Shown here: piece after piece, positions 55,938 to 64,000 of the stretch
Layout: each line of letters starts with the position of its first letter
How positions within the stretch are numbered: the first letter of the stretch is position 1
Assembly: GCF_003732225.1 (NCBI RefSeq)
Contig: NZ_MOBJ01000009.1
Coordinates: forward strand, 124,001 to 188,000
DNA from: Pseudomonas brassicacearum
GTDB taxonomy: Bacteria > Pseudomonadota > Gammaproteobacteria > Pseudomonadales > Pseudomonadaceae
DNA length: 64,000 nt
Direction of reading: 5' to 3'
Made by a program: the position numbers and the translations under genes
The notes under the pieces: generated by a model
The model's input: the letters and a program-made list of their open reading frames with translations, nothing else
Databases searched by the model: none
Told to the model about the DNA's origin: nothing

Positions 55938-58900
55938 TCATTTCAGCAGTTTGAGGAAAGCCTCCAGCGGCAGTGGCTGACTGTGCAGGTAGCCTTGATA
56001 CAAATGGCAGCCCAGGCCCTGCAAGAACTCAAGCTGTTCGGGGGTTTCGACGCCTTCGGCAATCACTGTCAATTCAAGGCTGCGGGCCATGGCGACAATG
56101 GCGCGGATGATTTCCGCGTCGTTCGGATCGCTGGTCGCATCGCGGATAAAGGACTGGTCGATCTTCAGCGTGTCCACCGGCAGGCGCTTGAGGTAAGTCA
56201 GCGAGGAATAGCCGGTGCCAAAATCGTCCATGGCGAAGCTGACACCAAGTTTCTTCAGGCGGCGCATCTTGCTGATGGTGTCGTCGAGGTTCTGGATCAC
56301 GATGCCTTCGGTGATCTCCAGCTTGAGCAGCGAATACGGTAACCCGTGGTTGTTCAGGCTGTGTTCAATCCGCTCGACGAAGTCGTTCTGGCGGAATTGC
56401 CGTGGGCTGATGTTCACGCAGAGACTGAAGTTCTGCGGGTCGATCAGGCCTCTATCGATCAGTTGCCTGAAGGCCTGGCAGGCTTCATCGAGGACCCAGG
56501 TGCCGACTTCCAGAATCAGTCCGCTGTCCTCCAGCACCTTGATGAATTCGCTGGGCGATTGCGCGCCCAGCTGCGGGTGATGCCAGCGTAGCAGGGCTTC
56601 GGCGCCAATGATGCGATCGTCTTGCGCGTCCACCTGAGACTGGTACTGCACGTTGAATTCGCCTCGCGAAAGGGCCAGACGCAGATCGGTTTCCATCCGC
56701 AGGCGTTCGCTGGCAGCCTTTTGCATAGTGTTGTGGAACATCTGCGTGGTATTGCGCCCCGAGTCCTTGGCCCGGTATAGCGCGATGTCGGCGCGCTTGA
56801 GCAGGTCGGTCGGGGTTGAGCCGTGATCGGGAATCAAGGCTATGCCGATGCTTGGTGTGACTTGCAGGCGTTGACCGTCGAGGAACATCGGCTCGGACAG
56901 CAGCTCGCGCAAGGTGTCGGCCAGCTCGCGAACCTGTTCGCTGACCTCGCTGCGCGTACCTTCCAGACCGCTCAACAGCACCACGAACTCATCGCCACCC
57001 AGCCGCGCCACGGTGTCTTCCATGCGCACGCTGGCTTCGAGTCGTGCGGTGATGATTTTCAGCACCGTGTCGCCCACCGGGTGACCCAGCGAGTCGTTGA
57101 TGTGCTTGAAGTGGTCGAGATCGAGGAACAGCAGGGCGCCGCGCAGGTTGTGGCGTTTAAGCAGGGCGATCTGCTGGCTCAGGCGATCCATCAGCAGGGC
57201 GCGGTTGGGCAGGTTGGTCAGCGGGTCGTGGTAGGCCAGGTGACGGATCTGCGCTTCGGCGTTTCTCAGCAGGCTGACGTCCCGGGCGGTCAGCAGCAGG
57301 CAGGCGGTTTCGTTCAGGGTGATGGGCTCGATCGACACCTCGACGGTGAGAATCTCGCCGCGCTTGTTACGTCCAAGCATTTCCTGGTGATGCACCCGGC
57401 CTTTGATCTTCAATTCGGCCAGCAGCGCCGAGCGTTGTTTTTCTTCGGCCCAGATACCGACCTGATACACGGTTTTGCCAATCACCTCATCGGCACGGTA
57501 GCCGGTCAAACGGCAGAAACCGTCGTTGACCTCCAGGTAACGTCCGCTGTCGCGCTCGGTGATGGTGATGGCGTCGGGGCTGGAGTGAAACGCCTTGGCG
57601 AATTTTTCTTCGCTGGCCTTGAGCGCTGCCTCGGAACGTTGCTGCTGGGTGATGTCGCGCAGGGTGGTAACGATGCATGGCTCGTTGCCGACGCTGATCT
57701 GGCGGCTGGAAATCACGCAGGTCAAGGATTGCCCGTCCTTGTGGTGAACGATGATTGCGACGTTGTTCAGCGCTTGTTCGCGAATCACCTGTTCGATGCG
57801 CTGCTGACGCTTCACCGAAGCGTCCCAGAGGCCAATCTCGTCGGCACTGCGGTCGATGACGTCGCTGGCACTCCAGCCGAAGGTCTGAGTGAAGGCGGAG
57901 TTGATCTCGATGAACTGGCCGGTGTCCTGACGCGTCACGCAGATCGGGTCCGGGCTGACCTGGAACAGGCTGGCGAATTTTTCTTCGGAGGTGATCAGGC
58001 GTTGCTCGCGCTCCACCTGGTCGGTGATGTCGAGCAGGGTGCCGGCCATGCGCAGTGGCGCGCCGGACTGATCGCGATAGAGCCGTGCACGGCTTTCCAG
58101 GTAGCGCGAACTGCCGTCGGGCAATTGCACACGGTAGGTCAGCTGATAATTGCCGGCCGGGCCTTCGCGCAAGCTGCGGTAGGCGTCGCGCATGCTGCCG
58201 CGCTCATCGTCGGGCACACCTTCGAAAAACGCATCGAAAGGTTCGTGAAAGGGCACCGGGTCAAGGCCATGCAACTGCGCGGCGCGGGCCGAGCCATAGA
58301 GCATGCCGCTGGGAATGTGCCAGTCCCAGGTGCCGAGTTGCGCCGAATCCAGGGCCAGGTCCAGGCGCTCTTGACTGTCCTTGAGCGCTTGCTCGGCGAG
58401 TTTGCGTTCGCTGGTGTCCAGGAACGTGCTGAGCAGGTAGGCCTGCCCCTCGAGTTCAACCTTTTGCGCGCTGAGAATGCCGTCGTGGATCTGGCCATTG
58501 CTGGCGCGAAACTGCACCTCCATGCTGACCAGTTCGCCCTTGGCCTTGGTTGCCTTGACCAGTTTGGCGCGTTGTTCCGGGTGCACCCAAAGGCCCAGTT
58601 CCAGCGTCGTGCGGCCGATCACGCTGTGCACGGGCCAGCCGAACAGGCTTTCGAAGTATTGATTGGCTTCGCTGATCAGGCCGTCTTCCTGGCGGGTCAG
58701 CAGTACCATGTTCGGGCATAGGTGAAATAGTGTTGCGAAACGTTTCTCCGAGCTGCTCAGGGCCTGTTCGCGCTGGCGTTGATGGGTGATCTCGCGGATC
58801 ACCCCGATCATTCGTGGCCGACCTTGTTTGTCCGGTATCAGGCTGCCGTTGATCTCCAGCCAGTGCAGACTGCCGTCGGGCCAGCGGATTCGGTGATGCA

Positions 58901-59228
58901 TCGCCTGTTCCAGCGGCGCGCCGGCCACCACGGCGTGAAAGGCCCGCAGCGCTTTCGCGCGATCCTCGACCGGCAACAAATCCAGGTATTCCAGATCGGC
59001 CGGCAGCGGCTGCCTTGGGTCAAACCCGAACAGGGCTTGAGTCCCCCGTGACCAACTGATCAGCCCGCGTTCAATATCCCAGTACCAGGCGCCCAGGCGT
59101 GCGCCGTTCAGAGCGGCGAGCAATTGTGGTGCGCTTTCCCAGCTCTGCTCCGAGGTACGCGGGTCGAGCGCCTTAATGCGCGGCATTGGGGGCGTGCGTG
59201 AGCGAGTGCGGTCAGCAGATTTGGGCAT
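55938..59228 (-). CDS. Multi-PAS GGDEF-EAL c-di-GMP protein
   Basis: About 1,096 residues with no membrane span: roughly five PAS/PAC modules (between 35 and 660), a GGDEF domain (about 668-830) and an EAL domain (about 840-1095). The GGDEF site is intact (ARLGGDEFVV) with an RxxD inhibitory site (RMED) five residues before it. The EAL domain keeps EALLRWHHP and later acidic motifs (DDFGTGYSSL, IDQSFI). It may synthesise or degrade c-di-GMP under redox or ligand control. ATG 59228 follows a TTG at 59234; ATG 59186 is possible. Confidence 0.92.
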   Translation of the reverse strand: MPKSADRTRSRTPPMPRIKALDPRTSEQSWESAPQLLAALNGARLGAWYWDIERGLISWSRGTQALFGFDPRQPLPADLEYLDLLPVEDRAKALRAFHAVVAGAPLEQAMHHRIRWPDGSLHWLEINGSLIPDKQGRPRMIGVIREITHQRQREQALSSSEKRFATLFHLCPNMVLLTRQEDGLISEANQYFESLFGWPVHSVIGRTTLELGLWVHPEQRAKLVKATKAKGELVSMEVQFRASNGQIHDGILSAQKVELEGQAYLLSTFLDTSERKLAEQALKDSQERLDLALDSAQLGTWDWHIPSGMLYGSARAAQLHGLDPVPFHEPFDAFFEGVPDDERGSMRDAYRSLREGPAGNYQLTYRVQLPDGSSRYLESRARLYRDQSGAPLRMAGTLLDITDQVEREQRLITSEEKFASLFQVSPDPICVTRQDTGQFIEINSAFTQTFGWSASDVIDRSADEIGLWDASVKRQQRIEQVIREQALNNVAIIVHHKDGQSLTCVISSRQISVGNEPCIVTTLRDITQQQRSEAALKASEEKFAKAFHSSPDAITITERDSGRYLEVNDGFCRLTGYRADEVIGKTVYQVGIWAEEKQRSALLAELKIKGRVHHQEMLGRNKRGEILTVEVSIEPITLNETACLLLTARDVSLLRNAEAQIRHLAYHDPLTNLPNRALLMDRLSQQIALLKRHNLRGALLFLDLDHFKHINDSLGHPVGDTVLKIITARLEASVRMEDTVARLGGDEFVVLLSGLEGTRSEVSEQVRELADTLRELLSEPMFLDGQRLQVTPSIGIALIPDHGSTPTDLLKRADIALYRAKDSGRNTTQMFHNTMQKAASERLRMETDLRLALSRGEFNVQYQSQVDAQDDRIIGAEALLRWHHPQLGAQSPSEFIKVLEDSGLILEVGTWVLDEACQAFRQLIDRGLIDPQNFSLCVNISPRQFRQNDFVERIEHSLNNHGLPYSLLKLEITEGIVIQNLDDTISKMRRLKKLGVSFAMDDFGTGYSSLTYLKRLPVDTLKIDQSFIRDATSDPNDAEIIRAIVAMARSLELTVIAEGVETPEQLEFLQGLGCHLYQGYLHSQPLPLEAFLKLLK

Positions 59229-59297
59229 TGGCAACAGGCCTTGGGCTGAATTGGGTGTTTGGCGCAGGGATTTTCAACCTTAAAGGATTAGCACAAG

Positions 59298-60188
59298 TTA
59301 GCCGTGAGTCCCTGGCAAATCGATTTGTGCGTCCAGCAAGGCCATGAAAGCCCGTGCAGCATTCGACAGCGTCCGTTCGGTGTGCACGATATAGCCTAGC
59401 TGGCGAGTGAGCTGTATGCCCGGTAAAGGAATGCGCGCCACCTGATCATCGAGCATGGTGCGCGGCAATACGCTCCAGGCCAGACCGATGGAAACCATCA
59501 TCTTTATAGTTTCCAGATAGTTAGTGCTCATCGCGATGTTTGGCGTCAGCCCCTGGGCTTCGAAAAGTCGTTGCACGATATGGTGGGTAAAGGTGTTGCC
59601 GCCGGGAAAAACCGCCGGATGGCGGGCAATATCGGCCAGGCTGACCGCGCCGTTGCTGATCAGCGAGTGTTCCGGAGCCGCCACGAAGTCCAGCGGGTCG
59701 TCCCATACTGGCGTGGCCTTCACCAGTGTGTGGGGTTCGGGTGCCAGGGTGATGACCGCCAGTTCGGCGCGACCGTGAAGAATTTCCTCGTAGGCGACTT
59801 CCGAATCGAGGAACTGAATATCCAGCGCGACCTCGGGATAGCGTCGGGTGAACGCCCGCAGCAAGGGCGGCAGGCGGTGCAGGCCGATGTGATGACTGGT
59901 CGCCAGCGTCAGACGGCCGCTCACTTCGCCGGTCAGGTTGGTCAGCGCCCGGCGCGTGTCATCCAGCACGTTAAGAATCTGATAGGCCCGCGGCAGCAGG
60001 GCGCGTCCGGCCTCGGTCAGGCCGACTTCCCGACCCAGTCGATCAAACAGCCGCACCTTGAGCTGCTGCTCCAGCCCGGCGATGCGTTTGCTGATGGCTG
60101 GCTGGGTCAGGTGCAGCCGTTCGCCCGCGCCGGAGAAGCTGCCGGTCTCGGCGATGGCGATAAAAGCATTGAGGTTGGCCAGGTCCAT
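59298..60188 (-). CDS. LysR-family transcriptional regulator
   Basis: A 296-residue LysR regulator. The N-terminal winged helix-turn-helix (MDLANLNAFIAIAETGSFSGAGERLHLTQPAISKRIAGLE) and substrate-binding domain are intact. It is divergent from leuC with 147 bp between. In P. aeruginosa a LysR gene also precedes leuC. Regulation of leuCD or of itself from this gap is likely but not shown. ATG 60188 was chosen over a frame start at 60218. Confidence 0.93.
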   Translation of the reverse strand: MDLANLNAFIAIAETGSFSGAGERLHLTQPAISKRIAGLEQQLKVRLFDRLGREVGLTEAGRALLPRAYQILNVLDDTRRALTNLTGEVSGRLTLATSHHIGLHRLPPLLRAFTRRYPEVALDIQFLDSEVAYEEILHGRAELAVITLAPEPHTLVKATPVWDDPLDFVAAPEHSLISNGAVSLADIARHPAVFPGGNTFTHHIVQRLFEAQGLTPNIAMSTNYLETIKMMVSIGLAWSVLPRTMLDDQVARIPLPGIQLTRQLGYIVHTERTLSNAARAFMALLDAQIDLPGTHG

Positions 60189-60335
60189 GGTCGTATTCCA
60201 GTTGGTTATCCAAAGCATAAAAAATATGAATTTGAGTTATTTAATGTAACCCCATAGGATCGACCTCACAAGCCAAGGGGTTATTGAAGCGTCCTTAACC
60301 CAGGGCATAGAAACAAGCTGATGAGGAAACGTCTG

Positions 60336-61754
60336 ATGGCCGGCAAAACGCTCTACGACAAGCTCTGGGATTCGCATTTGGTCAAACAGCGCGACGATGG
60401 TTCGGCGCTGATCTACATCGATCGTCACATCATTCACGAGGTGACCTCGCCGCAAGCCTTCGAAGGACTGCGTCTGGCCGGGCGCAAGCCGTGGCGCATC
60501 GATGCCAACATCGCAACCCCGGACCACAACGTACCGACGACTCCTGAGCGCAAGGGCGGCATTGCTGCCATCGCTGACGAAGTCTCGCGTTTGCAGGTTC
60601 AGACCCTCGATGACAACTGTGACGAATATGGCATCGTCGAATTCAAGATGAATGACGTGCGTCAAGGCATCGTCCACGTCATCGGCCCGGAGCAGGGCGC
60701 AACCTTGCCGGGCATGACCGTGGTCTGCGGTGACTCCCACACCTCGACCCACGGCGCTTTCGGCGCGTTGGCTCACGGTATCGGCACTTCCGAGGTCGAG
60801 CACGTGCTTGCCACTCAGTGCCTGGTCGCCAAGAAAATGAAGAACATGCTGGTTTCCGTCGAAGGCACCTTGCCGTTCGGCGTGACTGCCAAAGACATCG
60901 TTCTGGCTGTCATCGGCAAGATCGGCACCGCCGGCGGTAACGGCCACGCGATCGAATTTGCCGGTAGCGCGATTCGTGAGTTGTCGGTCGAAGGCCGCAT
61001 GACCATCTGCAACATGTCCATCGAAGCCGGTGCGCGAGTTGGTCTGGTTGCCGCTGACGAAAAGACTGTTGCCTACGTCAAGGGTCGTCCGTTCGCACCG
61101 AAAGGCGCGGAGTGGGACTTGGCTGTCGAAGCCTGGAAAGACCTGGTGTCCGATGCGGATGCCAAGTTCGACACCATCGTTGAACTCGATGCTGCGCAGA
61201 TCAAACCGCAAGTCAGCTGGGGTACTTCCCCGGAAATGGTCCTCGCGGTCGATCAGAACGTGCCGGATCCGGCTAAAGAAATGGACCTGGTCAAACGCGA
61301 TTCCATCGTCCGTGCCTTGAAATACATGGGGTTGACTGCCAATCAGGCGATCACCGACATTCAGCTGGACCGCGTGTTCATTGGCTCCTGCACCAACTCG
61401 CGAATCGAAGATTTGCGCGCTGCGGCAGTGATCGCCAAGGGCCGTAAAGTGGCTTCGACTATCAAGCAAGCCATTGTGGTGCCGGGTTCGGGTCTGGTGA
61501 AGGCGCAAGCCGAAGCTGAAGGGCTGGACAAGATTTTCCTCGAGGCCGGTTTCGAATGGCGCGAGCCAGGCTGCTCGATGTGCCTGGCGATGAACCCGGA
61601 CCGTTTGGAGTCTGGTGAACATTGCGCATCGACCTCCAACCGTAACTTCGAAGGTCGTCAGGGCGCCGGTGGCCGTACGCATCTGGTGAGCCCGGCGATG
61701 GCCGCCGCCGCCGCTGTCAACGGTCGTTTCGTCGACGTCCGTGAATTGATCTAA
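60336..61754 (+). CDS. leuC: 3-isopropylmalate dehydratase large subunit
   Basis: LeuC with LeuD isomerises 2-isopropylmalate to 3-isopropylmalate in leucine synthesis. The 472-residue product starts [12 protein letters not shown]. Aconitase-type cluster cysteines are in [14 protein letters not shown] and [22 protein letters not shown] precedes ATG 60336. leuD follows after 11 bp. Confidence 0.97.
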   Translation: MAGKTLYDKLWDSHLVKQRDDGSALIYIDRHIIHEVTSPQAFEGLRLAGRKPWRIDANIATPDHNVPTTPERKGGIAAIADEVSRLQVQTLDDNCDEYGIVEFKMNDVRQGIVHVIGPEQGATLPGMTVVCGDSHTSTHGAFGALAHGIGTSEVEHVLATQCLVAKKMKNMLVSVEGTLPFGVTAKDIVLAVIGKIGTAGGNGHAIEFAGSAIRELSVEGRMTICNMSIEAGARVGLVAADEKTVAYVKGRPFAPKGAEWDLAVEAWKDLVSDADAKFDTIVELDAAQIKPQVSWGTSPEMVLAVDQNVPDPAKEMDLVKRDSIVRALKYMGLTANQAITDIQLDRVFIGSCTNSRIEDLRAAAVIAKGRKVASTIKQAIVVPGSGLVKAQAEAEGLDKIFLEAGFEWREPGCSMCLAMNPDRLESGEHCASTSNRNFEGRQGAGGRTHLVSPAMAAAAAVNGRFVDVRELI

Positions 61755-61765
61755 AGGAGCGCAGC

Positions 61766-62410
61766 ATGAAAGCTTTTACCCAGCACACTGGTCTTGTCGC
61801 GCCTTTGGATCGTGCCAACGTCGACACCGACCAAATCATTCCCAAGCAGTTCTTGAAGTCGATCAAGCGCACCGGTTTCGGTCCGAACCTGTTCGATGAA
61901 TGGCGTTACCTGGATGTCGGGCAACCGTATCAGGACAACTCCAAGCGTCCATTGAACAAGGACTTCGTGCTCAACGCCGAGCGTTATCAAGGTGCCAGCG
62001 TGTTGCTCGCCCGGGAAAACTTCGGCTGCGGTTCGAGCCGCGAGCACGCGCCGTGGGCTCTGGAAGAGTACGGCTTCCGCAGCATTATCGCGCCGAGCTA
62101 TGCCGACATCTTCTTCAACAACAGCTTCAAGAACGGCTTGCTGCCGATCATCCTGAGCGACGCTGAAGTCGACGAGTTGTTTGCGCAGGTGGAAGCCAAT
62201 CCGGGTTACCAGTTGCAGGTCGACTTGCAGGCCCAGACCGTGACCCGTCCTGACGGCAAGGTCCTGAGCTTTGAAATCGATGCTTTCCGCAAACACTGCC
62301 TGCTCAACGGTCTGGACGATATCGGCCTGACCTTGCAGGACGCTGATGCGATTGCCACGTTCGAAGCCAAGCACCGCGCCAGCCAGCCATGGTTGTTTCG
62401 CGACGCGTGA
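61766..62410 (+). CDS. leuD: 3-isopropylmalate dehydratase small subunit
   Basis: A 214-residue swivel-domain subunit. The motifs [16 protein letters not shown] and [18 protein letters not shown] are typical. AAAGGAGC lies upstream. Together with LeuC it forms the active heterodimer. A REPIN separates it from the methyltransferase gene. Confidence 0.97.
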   Translation: MKAFTQHTGLVAPLDRANVDTDQIIPKQFLKSIKRTGFGPNLFDEWRYLDVGQPYQDNSKRPLNKDFVLNAERYQGASVLLARENFGCGSSREHAPWALEEYGFRSIIAPSYADIFFNNSFKNGLLPIILSDAEVDELFAQVEANPGYQLQVDLQAQTVTRPDGKVLSFEIDAFRKHCLLNGLDDIGLTLQDADAIATFEAKHRASQPWLFRDA

Positions 62411-62443
62411 TTGATCCGGCATTTCGGTAGGTAGTATTGGCCT

Positions 62444-62518
62444 CATCGCGAGCAAGCTCGCTCCCACAGGGTTTGTGAACACCTCAATTCCAGTGTGGGA
62501 GCGAGCTTGCTCGCGATG
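62444..62518. repeat. REPIN, family GTGGGAGCGAGCTTGCTCGCGA
   Basis: Inverted REP units at 62444-62469 and 62494-62518 inside the leu locus, between leuD and the methyltransferase gene. Confidence 0.9.
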
Positions 62519-62563
62519 ACGGCAGCCCAGACAACACAAGACTCACCCCCTAAGGAAGTCGCC

Positions 62564-63331
62564 ATGACCAGCACTGCCCAGCACAGCGAAGTGGTACAAA
62601 AGCAATTCGGTGAACAGGCTGCGGCCTACTTGAGCAGCGCAGTACACGCCCAAGGCACCGAATTCGCACTGCTACAGGCCGAACTCGCAGGTCGCGGTGA
62701 TGCGCGGGTGCTGGACCTGGGCTGCGGCGCCGGTCATGTGAGTTTTCATGTGGCGTCCTTGGTGAAAGAAGTAGTGGCCTACGACCTGTCGCAGCAGATG
62801 CTCGACGTGGTGGCTGGCGCTGCGGTTGATCGCGGTCTGAGCAACGTGACCACCGTACTCGGCGCGGCGGAACGCCTGCCATTCGCCGATGGCGAGTTCG
62901 ATTTCGTGTTCAGCCGTTATTCGGCGCACCATTGGAGCGATCTCGGGCAGGCATTGCGCGAAGTGCGCCGGGTACTCAAGCCGGGCGGGGTGGCAGCGTT
63001 CATTGACGTCTTGTCGCCGGGCAGTCCGTTGTTCGACACTTACCTGCAAAGCGTTGAAGTCCTGCGCGACACCAGCCACGTGCGTGATTATTCCGCCGGC
63101 GAGTGGTTGCGTCAGGTCAGCGAGGCGGGGTTGCATACCCGCAGCACCACGCGCCAACGGCTGCGTCTGGAGTACAACTCCTGGGTCGAGCGCATGCGCA
63201 CACCGCAAGCGTTGCGCGTGGCGATCCGCGAGTTGCAGCAGGCAATGGGCAACGAAGTGCGCGAGTATTTCGAGATAGAGGCCGATGGTTCATTCAGTAC
63301 CGATGTACTGGTGCTGATGGCTGAACGCTAA
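62564..63331 (+). CDS. Class I SAM-dependent methyltransferase
   Basis: A 255-residue Rossmann-fold methyltransferase of the UbiE/type-11 group. SAM motif I is VLDLGCGAGHVSFH; later motifs include AERLPFADGEFDFVFSRYSAHHW and REVRRVLKPGGVAAFID. Substrate unknown. AAGGAAGTCGCC precedes ATG 62564; the longer frame begins inside the REPIN and is rejected. The same gene separates leuD from leuB in P. aeruginosa. Confidence 0.9.
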   Translation: MTSTAQHSEVVQKQFGEQAAAYLSSAVHAQGTEFALLQAELAGRGDARVLDLGCGAGHVSFHVASLVKEVVAYDLSQQMLDVVAGAAVDRGLSNVTTVLGAAERLPFADGEFDFVFSRYSAHHWSDLGQALREVRRVLKPGGVAAFIDVLSPGSPLFDTYLQSVEVLRDTSHVRDYSAGEWLRQVSEAGLHTRSTTRQRLRLEYNSWVERMRTPQALRVAIRELQQAMGNEVREYFEIEADGSFSTDVLVLMAER

Positions 63332-63411
63332 GCTCTGAACAATAGCCGCCGAGCGATAGAATTTTTCCGGGCGTGCCTAAAGGGCGCGCCGACTGATGAC
63401 ATGAGGAACGC

Positions 63412-64000
63412 ATGAGCAAGCAGATTCTGATTCTCCCAGGTGACGGTATTGGTCCGGAAATCATGACCGAAGCGGTCAAGGTGCTGGAACTGGCCAACGA
63501 CAGGTTCGCGCTGGATTTCGAGCTGAGCTTTGATGTAATCGGCGGCGCCGCCATCGACAAGCACGGCGTGCCGTTGGCCGACGAAACCCTGGCCCGCGCT
63601 CGCGCTGCCGATGCAGTGCTGCTGGGTGCGGTGGGCGGCCCGAAATGGGACACCATCGAACGTGACATTCGTCCAGAGCGCGGCTTGTTGAAGATTCGTG
63701 CGCAACTGGGCCTGTTCGGCAACCTGCGTCCGGCGATCCTGTACCCGCAACTGGCTGAAGCTTCGAGCCTGAAAGCGGAAATCGTCGCGGGTCTGGACAT
63801 CCTGATCGTCCGTGAACTGACCGGCGGTATCTACTTCGGCGCGCCACGCGGCGTGCGCGAACTGGAAAATGGCGAGCGTCAGGCGTACGACACCCTGCCA
63901 TACAGCGAAAGCGAAATCCGCCGTATCGCCCGCGTCGGTTTCGACATGGCGCGTGTACGTGGCAAGAAGCTCTGTTCGGTCGACAAGGCCAACGTTCTGG
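63412..64000 (+). CDS. leuB: 3-isopropylmalate dehydrogenase, N-terminal part (cut by window edge)
   Basis: The first 196 codons of LeuB, which oxidises 3-isopropylmalate with NAD+ in leucine synthesis. ATG 63412 ([17 protein letters not shown]) follows [34 protein letters not shown] and [14 protein letters not shown] are diagnostic. No frameshift is seen up to the edge. Confidence 0.97.
   Translation, partial: MSKQILILPGDGIGPEIMTEAVKVLELANDRFALDFELSFDVIGGAAIDKHGVPLADETLARARAADAVLLGAVGGPKWDTIERDIRPERGLLKIRAQLGLFGNLRPAILYPQLAEASSLKAEIVAGLDILIVRELTGGIYFGAPRGVRELENGERQAYDTLPYSESEIRRIARVGFDMARVRGKKLCSVDKANVL

Overview
The window is chromosomal DNA from a Pseudomonas, most likely of the P. fluorescens group. 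The supports are GC-rich Pseudomonas-style codon use, two back-to-back cbb3 oxidase operons, and gene orders I recall from P. aeruginosa: copS-copR-cupredoxin-queF ... mlaA-PilZ-rssB-STAS-tal-dusA; aspC-uvrB ... gltX-tRNA-TetR-hydrolase-thioesterase; LysR/leuC-leuD-methyltransferase-leuB. A large population of REPINs built on GTGGGAGCGAGCTTGCTCGCGA also fits. Species cannot be fixed from sequence alone.

Layout. 1-4.3 kb: the start of one cbb3 operon (ccoN, cut by the window edge) and a complete second operon ccoN-O-Q-P, with an ANR-like box upstream. 4.4-12 kb: hydrolase, aerotaxis receptor aer, CPBP protease, acnA, rlmM. 12-15 kb: tusA, a MATE exporter and pdxB. 15-19 kb: copper two-component system with a divergent cupredoxin and a palindromic copper-type box, then queF. 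19-25.6 kb: DUF4404, HAD protein, mlaA, PilZ, an RssB-type regulator/phosphatase with a STAS partner, transaldolase and dusA.

25.5-33 kb is the accessory part. It starts exactly in the 5' end of dusA and contains two further, diverged copies of that 5' end in the same orientation (30.60 and 32.99 kb). I read this as two serial insertions at the known dusA integration site, of about 5.1 and 2.4 kb, with no integrase left. The first carries HicAB, an AT-rich tract with nine GGTAAT motifs, a secreted cupin, a membrane protein and a PAAR / zinc-amidase / small membrane protein set that looks like an orphan type VI effector-immunity cassette. The second carries a HEPN-motif protein and a PD-(D/E)XK-like protein, which could be a small defence pair.

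33-45 kb: Pseudomonas-type small genes, RNase T2, a HAD phosphatase, a Coq7-like di-iron protein, a diguanylate cyclase, a Tat-exported class A beta-lactamase, arylamine N-acetyltransferase, a purine permease, tRNA-Asn and an aromatic/aspartate aminotransferase. 45-56 kb: uvrB, an EmrAB-type pump, gltX followed by a tandemly duplicated tRNA-Ala/tRNA-Glu pair, a TetR regulator, hydrolase, thioesterase and dusC. 56-64 kb: a PAS-GGDEF-EAL protein, a LysR regulator, and leuC, leuD, a methyltransferase and the start of leuB.

The most interesting part is the serial dusA insertion with its effector and putative defence cargo and the GGTAAT cluster.
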